This document shows, piece after piece, positions 6,248-9,637 of a DNA stretch of 9,637 nucleotides (the stretch's first letter is position 1; every line of letters begins with the position of its first letter). A program made the position numbers and the translations under genes. Below the pieces are notes generated by a model. It had not been told where the DNA came from. It did not search any database and saw only the letters and a program-made list of their open reading frames with translations. This DNA is from CAZEQL01 sp964514415 (GTDB lineage Bacteria > Chloroflexota > Dehalococcoidia > GIF9 > AB-539-J10): NCBI GenBank assembly GCA_964514415.1, contig CAZEQL010000043.1:1-9637 (forward strand), read 5' to 3'.

Positions 6248-6937
6248 ATGCAGGAAGACATAATTGTCTTACTTAAGGAAAATGTTATACAGGGTAGAAA
6301 AACTAAGGATGATGAAGGAGTAGATGGGGATGTGGTTGGGACACCCGGTGTGCTGGAGTTAACACAGTCGGCGCTAGAAAGCAATATCGCTCCAGCGATA
6401 ATAATCGAGGAAGGTTTAACCGCAGGAATGGAAGTGGTAGGAGATAAGTTCGGGGCAAAGGAGTACTTTATCCCGGATATGCTAGCCTCCGCCGAGGCGG
6501 TAAGCGGAGCTATGGACATTCTAAAACCATATCTCGACGGGTCAGAGGATGTAACCAAGGGGAAATTCGTTATAGCCACAGTGAAAGGAGATATCCACGA
6601 TATTGGTAAAAATATCGTGGCTATCCTGCTCAAGGGAGCAGGCTATGAGGTAGAGGACTTGGGTATCGATGTGTCTTCGGAGAAGATTGTCGAGGTTGTC
6701 AGAGAAGATAAGCCTGATTTTCTTGGTCTTTCCGCTTTGCTGACTACCACAATGGTAGCAATGGGGGAGACGATTGAAGCGCTGAAGGAGAATGGTCTTA
6801 GGGACGAAGTTAAGGTTCTAATTGGAGGAGCAGCGGTCTCTGAGGAGTATGCTCAGGAGATAGGAGCGGATGCCTATTGCGCCGATGGTTTTCACGCCAT
6901 TAAGGTGCTTGAAGATTTTCAAAAAGTGAGAGTGTAG
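6248..6937 (+). CDS. Methyltransferase corrinoid (cobalamin-binding) protein, MttC/MtgC-like
   Basis: This 229-residue protein has the two domains of methylamine-type corrinoid proteins. An N-terminal helical cap includes EGLTAGMEVVGDKFGAKEYF and LASAEAV. A C-terminal B12-binding Rossmann domain carries the DxHxxG motif as GDIHDIGKN (Asp115, His117, Gly120), then SALLTTTM and GGAAVSEEYAQEIGADAY. The His would be the lower cobalt ligand. It would receive methyl groups from one or both MttB proteins and hand them to the folate methyltransferase. Near residues 17-34 there is an extra acidic, glycine-rich stretch that I do not recall in typical MttC proteins. GGAGGGA ends about 5 bases before ATG 6248, a strong ribosome binding site. 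It is the only corrinoid carrier in the window and must serve both MttB copies unless another is encoded elsewhere. Confidence 0.93.
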   Translation: MQEDIIVLLKENVIQGRKTKDDEGVDGDVVGTPGVLELTQSALESNIAPAIIIEEGLTAGMEVVGDKFGAKEYFIPDMLASAEAVSGAMDILKPYLDGSEDVTKGKFVIATVKGDIHDIGKNIVAILLKGAGYEVEDLGIDVSSEKIVEVVREDKPDFLGLSALLTTTMVAMGETIEALKENGLRDEVKVLIGGAAVSEEYAQEIGADAYCADGFHAIKVLEDFQKVRV

Positions 6938-6972
6938 GGCAAGTGTACTTTTTTGAGTAAAGGAGAGTAATT

Positions 6973-8442
6973 ATGGCAGGAATCGCTGGAATTCAGGGGA
7001 GCGACAACGGTGAATTAGGCGCCATGCTTAACAGAATTAAGCATAGAGGCCCACACGAAGTATGGATAAACCAAACAGGTAACACGAGTTTGGGGTGTTG
7101 TGAGCTGAATGTGGGTGGAGTCTCAAAGGATAGCTCTCATCATGTGTTTGATGGTAAAAGAGCAGTCGTCCTCGATGGCCGTGTATATAATCCGGAAACA
7201 GCAAGTATGACCGATGCAGAGGCTGTGCTGTATTTCTATGATAAGTTTGGTTCCCAGTTTGCCAAGAATTTAGATGGAGACTTTGCCTGTGCTATATCTA
7301 ATAATGGTAACTTGATGCTAGCTCGTGACGCTGTGGGCGTAAAACCCCTCTATTATGGGCATAGCGATGGAAGATTATGTTTTGCCTCAGAGGCAAAGAG
7401 CCTGGTGGGTATAGTTGACGATATTAAGGAGTTTCCGCCTGGCTATGTTTATTCCCAAGAACAGGGATTCCAAAAATATGCTTTTCAGGCTGTTGAAACT
7501 CCCGATTTTGAGAATTATGAGCAGGCCAAGAAGGTAACACATCGACTTTTGACAGAAGCAGTAGAAAAAAGGATGAAAGACAACGCTGTGGGGGGAGTTC
7601 TCTTAAGCGGAGGGTTGGATAGTAGCCTCATAATCTACATGGCACATCAGATAAAGCCGGATATCGAGGCATTTACAGTAAGTATGGAGAATGGGAAAGA
7701 CCTCCCCTTGGCTCAAGATGTAACTAAATACTTGGGCATCAAGCACCATGTGCTAATCTTCAGTGAAAAGGAGATAAACGAGATATTACCCCATGCTATA
7801 TATCATCAGGAGATGTTCGAGGAAAGCTGTATACACGGGGCAATTGCCAATTTCCTCGCTGCACGGTTTGTCAGCCCGCATACAAGGTGCATTCTCACTG
7901 GCGAAGGCGCAGATGAGTTCTTTGCTGGTTACGATGGTCAATTCAAGCAGGGCAAGAACCATGAGGAGGTTGCCAGTATAGTAGATAGACTTATCAATGT
8001 AGCTTATAACACAGCGTTGCAAAGATTAGATAGGTTGAATGCCGCAAATTCCATAGAAAGTCGCACACCTTTCCTTGACTCCAAAGTGGTTGATTTTTGC
8101 TTGAAAATCCCGATAAGTTGCAAGATTCATGGCACAGAACAAGTTGGGAAGTGGGTTCTGCGCCAGGCATTTGAGGGTTGTTTACCCGAGCACATCATTT
8201 ACCAAACAAAAAGGTTTTTTGCCCAGGGTTCGGGTGTGGCCAGTATCATGCGCACAATGGCTGAGAGACATGTTTCTAGCAGTGAGCTTTTACAGCACAA
8301 CAGGATAGAGGGTAACCCAAGGTTATCCTCTATAGAGGAGCTATATTACTACAGAATATTTAAGGAAAAGTTTCCTCAACCTGCGTTTGATTGGCTAGTA
8401 GGTAGATGGGATCCCTTCAGACCAGATTTCTTCGCCAGGTAG
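6973..8442 (+). CDS. Asparagine-synthetase-like amidoligase with a degenerate glutaminase domain
   Basis: This 489-residue protein has the AsnB layout: an N-terminal class-II glutamine amidotransferase domain and a C-terminal ATP-pyrophosphatase synthetase domain. The synthetase part looks functional: SGGLDSS PP-loop (212-218), LTGEGADEFFAGY, and RLDRLNAANSIESRTPFLD. The glutaminase part is not. The catalytic Cys after Met1 is Ala (MAGIAGI instead of MCGIAGI), the Arg before Leu in the GHxRL segment is Glu44, and the FNGEIYN glutamine-binding loop reads LDGRVYN (67-73), losing both Asn and Glu. It therefore should not release ammonia from glutamine. It may use free ammonia or another amine, or catalyse a different ligation, as beta-lactam synthetase does after losing the same Cys. 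AAAGGAGAG lies just before ATG 6973. Calling it plain asparagine synthetase would be misleading. Confidence 0.85.
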   Translation: MAGIAGIQGSDNGELGAMLNRIKHRGPHEVWINQTGNTSLGCCELNVGGVSKDSSHHVFDGKRAVVLDGRVYNPETASMTDAEAVLYFYDKFGSQFAKNLDGDFACAISNNGNLMLARDAVGVKPLYYGHSDGRLCFASEAKSLVGIVDDIKEFPPGYVYSQEQGFQKYAFQAVETPDFENYEQAKKVTHRLLTEAVEKRMKDNAVGGVLLSGGLDSSLIIYMAHQIKPDIEAFTVSMENGKDLPLAQDVTKYLGIKHHVLIFSEKEINEILPHAIYHQEMFEESCIHGAIANFLAARFVSPHTRCILTGEGADEFFAGYDGQFKQGKNHEEVASIVDRLINVAYNTALQRLDRLNAANSIESRTPFLDSKVVDFCLKIPISCKIHGTEQVGKWVLRQAFEGCLPEHIIYQTKRFFAQGSGVASIMRTMAERHVSSSELLQHNRIEGNPRLSSIEELYYYRIFKEKFPQPAFDWLVGRWDPFRPDFFAR

Positions 8443-8452
8443 GACGAATTTC

Positions 8453-8505
8453 ACCCTCACCTAAGCTATCCCTTCAAGGGAGAGGGGGAAGGAAAGGGTG
8501 AGGGT
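8453..8505. repeat. Palindromic intergenic repeat (about 53 bp)
   Basis: ACCCTCACC at 8453-8461 is the exact inverted partner of GGTGAGGGT at 8497-8505, and a central TCCCT/AGGGA stem (8469-8473 and 8477-8481) surrounds a 3-base TCA loop. Between them the right arm is purine-rich (GGGAGAGGGGGAAGG). CCCTCACCC...GGGTGAGGG elements of this type are common dispersed repeats in bacterial genomes, as I recall. It fills almost the whole 73-base gap and ends 10 bases before the next start codon, so it may affect mRNA stability or expression of the downstream gene. Confidence 0.7.
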
Positions 8506-8515
8506 AAGGTGCAAT

Positions 8516-9286
8516 ATGGCTAAGAGAATTATTTCTACAGGAAGAGGCGGAACCGGAAAAACGAGCTTCATTGCCTTAGCTACTAAATATCTAAGCTCTT
8601 CAAACTATCCCTCATTAGTTATCGACATCGATGGCGACCAGAATCTCGCCGATATGCTGGGAGTAGATTTAGAAAGGGAAAAGGTGAGAACTGTTTTAGA
8701 TGTGCTTTTTGATCTTCAAAAGCGCAAGGCTTACGAGGAGCTAAAATCCATGCCTATGCCCCAAAAAATAGAATATCTTTTTCACAGTGATTGTGTATAT
8801 GAGTCAGAGAAATTTGATTTGGTTTCCCTAGGGGTAAAGTGGACAAGCGGTTGTTATTGTCTTCCCAACGACCTAATCAGAGGAATTATCCCTAAAATGG
8901 CAAGCAGCTATAAATATATGCTTATAGATACGCCGGCGGGATTGGAGCATCTGAATAGAAAAGTGTTGTCAGAAATAGACGACCTGTTTGTTATATTAGA
9001 CCCTTCTTTGAAATCGATAAAAATTGCGCAAAGAATACAAAAGCTGGCTAAAGAAATAGGCATTAAGTATGAGAATTTTTATCTAGCAGCAAATCACAGA
9101 TTTAACGAAGATTTAGAAAAATATGTCCAGAACATAAATGGGGCTTCCTATTTGGGGAAGATAGACTATGATGCTGCTGTAGAGGAATATAACCTGGTTG
9201 GAAGGTCATTGCTTGAGTTGCCTGAAGATTCGCCTGCTTACTTATCCGTCGGAAGGATACTGGCAAAGGCAGGTTATTCAAGGTGA
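8516..9286 (+). CDS. CooC/AcsF-type nickel-insertion ATPase for CO dehydrogenase/acetyl-CoA synthase
   Basis: This 256-residue MinD/ParA-like P-loop ATPase matches the CooC family, which loads nickel into CODH or ACS. Motifs are GRGGTGKTS (9-17), LVIDIDGDQNLADML (34-48), GCYCLPN (112-118) and IDTPAGLEHLNR (137-148). The Cys-Tyr-Cys pair at 113 and 115 fits the CxC that binds metal at the CooC dimer interface, and the AGLEH segment is family-specific; these separate it from ordinary ParA or Mrp proteins. The deviant Walker A usually has Lys in KGGxGKT; here the first residue is Arg10. ATG 8516 is preferred to the in-frame GTG 8498, which lies inside the palindromic repeat; a weak TAAGGTG precedes it. 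Its presence next to an AcsE-like gene indicates a Wood-Ljungdahl locus, with CODH/ACS genes probably just beyond the right edge. Confidence 0.85.
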   Translation: MAKRIISTGRGGTGKTSFIALATKYLSSSNYPSLVIDIDGDQNLADMLGVDLEREKVRTVLDVLFDLQKRKAYEELKSMPMPQKIEYLFHSDCVYESEKFDLVSLGVKWTSGCYCLPNDLIRGIIPKMASSYKYMLIDTPAGLEHLNRKVLSEIDDLFVILDPSLKSIKIAQRIQKLAKEIGIKYENFYLAANHRFNEDLEKYVQNINGASYLGKIDYDAAVEEYNLVGRSLLELPEDSPAYLSVGRILAKAGYSR

Positions 9287-9332
9287 AGCACTAAATACGG
9301 GTGAGCTTATGGCAGCATCATTCTTGCTTCAC
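9283..9332 (+). terminator. Possible weak terminator or processing structure after the ATPase gene
   Basis: GTGAAGCA at 9283-9290 (overlapping the stop codon) and TGCTTCAC at 9325-9332 form an exact 8-bp inverted repeat with a 34-base loop. It is followed by T-rich sequence (9338-9370), although not a clean T-run directly after the stem. The long loop makes it a poor intrinsic terminator; it may instead stabilise the transcript end. Confidence 0.25.
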
Positions 9333-9340
9333 ACTGATTC

Positions 9341-9370
9341 TTTTGATATTTTATTTTAACTTTTAATTTT
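9341..9370. repeat. Short AT-rich element resembling the spacer before the first folate methyltransferase gene
   Basis: TTTTGAT...ACTTTTAATTTT here repeats words found at 2856-2886, including a 12-base exact match (ACTTTTAATTTT at 9359-9370 and 2875-2886). Both copies lie directly upstream of pterin-binding methyltransferase genes. The low complexity means a shared origin is not certain. Confidence 0.4.
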
Positions 9371-9387
9371 AGTCATGAGGGGTGTGA

Positions 9388-9637
9388 GTGATAGTTATCG
9401 GTGAGTCTATACACATAATCTCTCGCCATTGCAAACTTGCTATAGAGAATCGTGACAAAGCTTTTCTGCAGAATTTAGCTTTGAGACAGGTGGAGAGTGG
9501 GGCACATTGGATTGACCTCAATATCGGTCCTCAGAAAAAAGCTGGAGTTGAGACGATGACCTGGCTAGTCGACATCATCCAGGAAGTTACCGATGTCCCT
9601 CTGGTATTAGATACCACCAATGTTGAAGCCATAGAAG
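9388..9637 (+). CDS. AcsE-like methyltetrahydrofolate methyltransferase (N-terminal part, runs off right edge)
   Basis: The first 83 residues are present. They start with the MIVIGESIH-type opening (GTG start read as Met), then a WIDLNIGP segment, ETMTWLVDIIQEVTDVPLVLDTTNVEAIE, and the gene continues past the window. These are the N-terminal strands of the pterin-binding barrel. The DLNIGP, WLV..IQEV and LDTTN pattern is closer to AcsE (methyl-THF to corrinoid iron-sulfur protein) than the copy at 2893, which has DVNVGG and VDSAN. GTG 9388 must be the start because a TGA stop lies directly upstream in frame (9385-9387); GAGGGG at 9377-9382 is a good ribosome binding site. Its place after a CooC-like gene supports a CODH/ACS cluster. 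The family is clear; the exact role is inferred from a partial sequence. Confidence 0.8.
   Translation, partial: MIVIGESIHIISRHCKLAIENRDKAFLQNLALRQVESGAHWIDLNIGPQKKAGVETMTWLVDIIQEVTDVPLVLDTTNVEAIE

Noticed and set aside
864..8022. Antisense and other-frame reading frames inside the main genes, such as 2202-2564 minus and 4138-4464 minus
   Set aside because: Each is fully contained in a strongly supported gene and its translation resembles no protein family; they are shadows of coding sequence.
8498..8515. GTG 8498 as start of the CooC-like gene
   Set aside because: It lies inside the palindromic repeat; ATG 8516 gives the normal short N-terminus before the P-loop.
1..9637. CRISPR arrays, tRNA or rRNA genes
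   Set aside because: No regularly spaced direct repeats and no tRNA cloverleaf or rRNA-like sequence were seen in reading both strands.

Overview
The window is about 9.6 kb of bacterial DNA of moderate GC content. Every convincing gene is on the + strand in one closely spaced run from about position 619 to the right edge. The content is one-carbon and corrinoid metabolism: two MttB-family methyltransferases, a methylcorrinoid protein, a tetrahydrofolate-binding methyltransferase, a corrinoid-reactivation-domain protein, a CooC/AcsF-type nickel-insertion ATPase and the start of an AcsE-like methyltransferase. This points to a strict anaerobe with a Wood-Ljungdahl pathway. An uncultured Chloroflexota (Dehalococcoidia-like) or similar lineage is plausible, but that placement is a guess from gene style and repeat types, not something the sequence proves.

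Layout. 1-110 looks like the right end of an insertion element (a short transposase-like C-terminus and tandem TGACA...TCGC words). 111-604 is non-coding, with a possible promoter and two small hairpins. 619-1305 is a B12-dependent methionine synthase activation-domain protein with a cysteine tail and no ordinary start codon. It overlaps by 4 bases with the first MttB homologue (1302-2741). An AT-rich repetitive spacer follows, then the pterin-binding methyltransferase (2893-3720), a second divergent MttB homologue (3722-5260) and a family-2 glycosyltransferase (5262-6236), with 1-base gaps between them. Next come the corrinoid protein (6248-6937) and an asparagine-synthetase-like protein (6973-8442). 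A palindromic repeat (8453-8505) separates this from the CooC/AcsF ATPase (8516-9286). An AcsE-like gene begins at 9388 and runs off the right edge.

How the genes fit together (inference). The MttB proteins would demethylate one or two methylated amines and pass the methyl group to the Co(I) corrinoid protein. The 2893-3720 enzyme would move it to tetrahydrofolate. AcsE and a CODH/ACS matured by CooC would use it in the Wood-Ljungdahl pathway. The activation-domain protein could return oxidised corrinoid to the active state.

Two genes do not fit a simple demethylation operon: the glycosyltransferase, and the asparagine-synthetase homologue. The latter has lost the catalytic cysteine and other glutamine-site residues of its glutaminase domain but keeps an intact ATP-binding synthetase domain. 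Together they suggest the locus also builds or modifies a small molecule or envelope component, possibly linked to an amine substrate. This is the most unusual part of the window.
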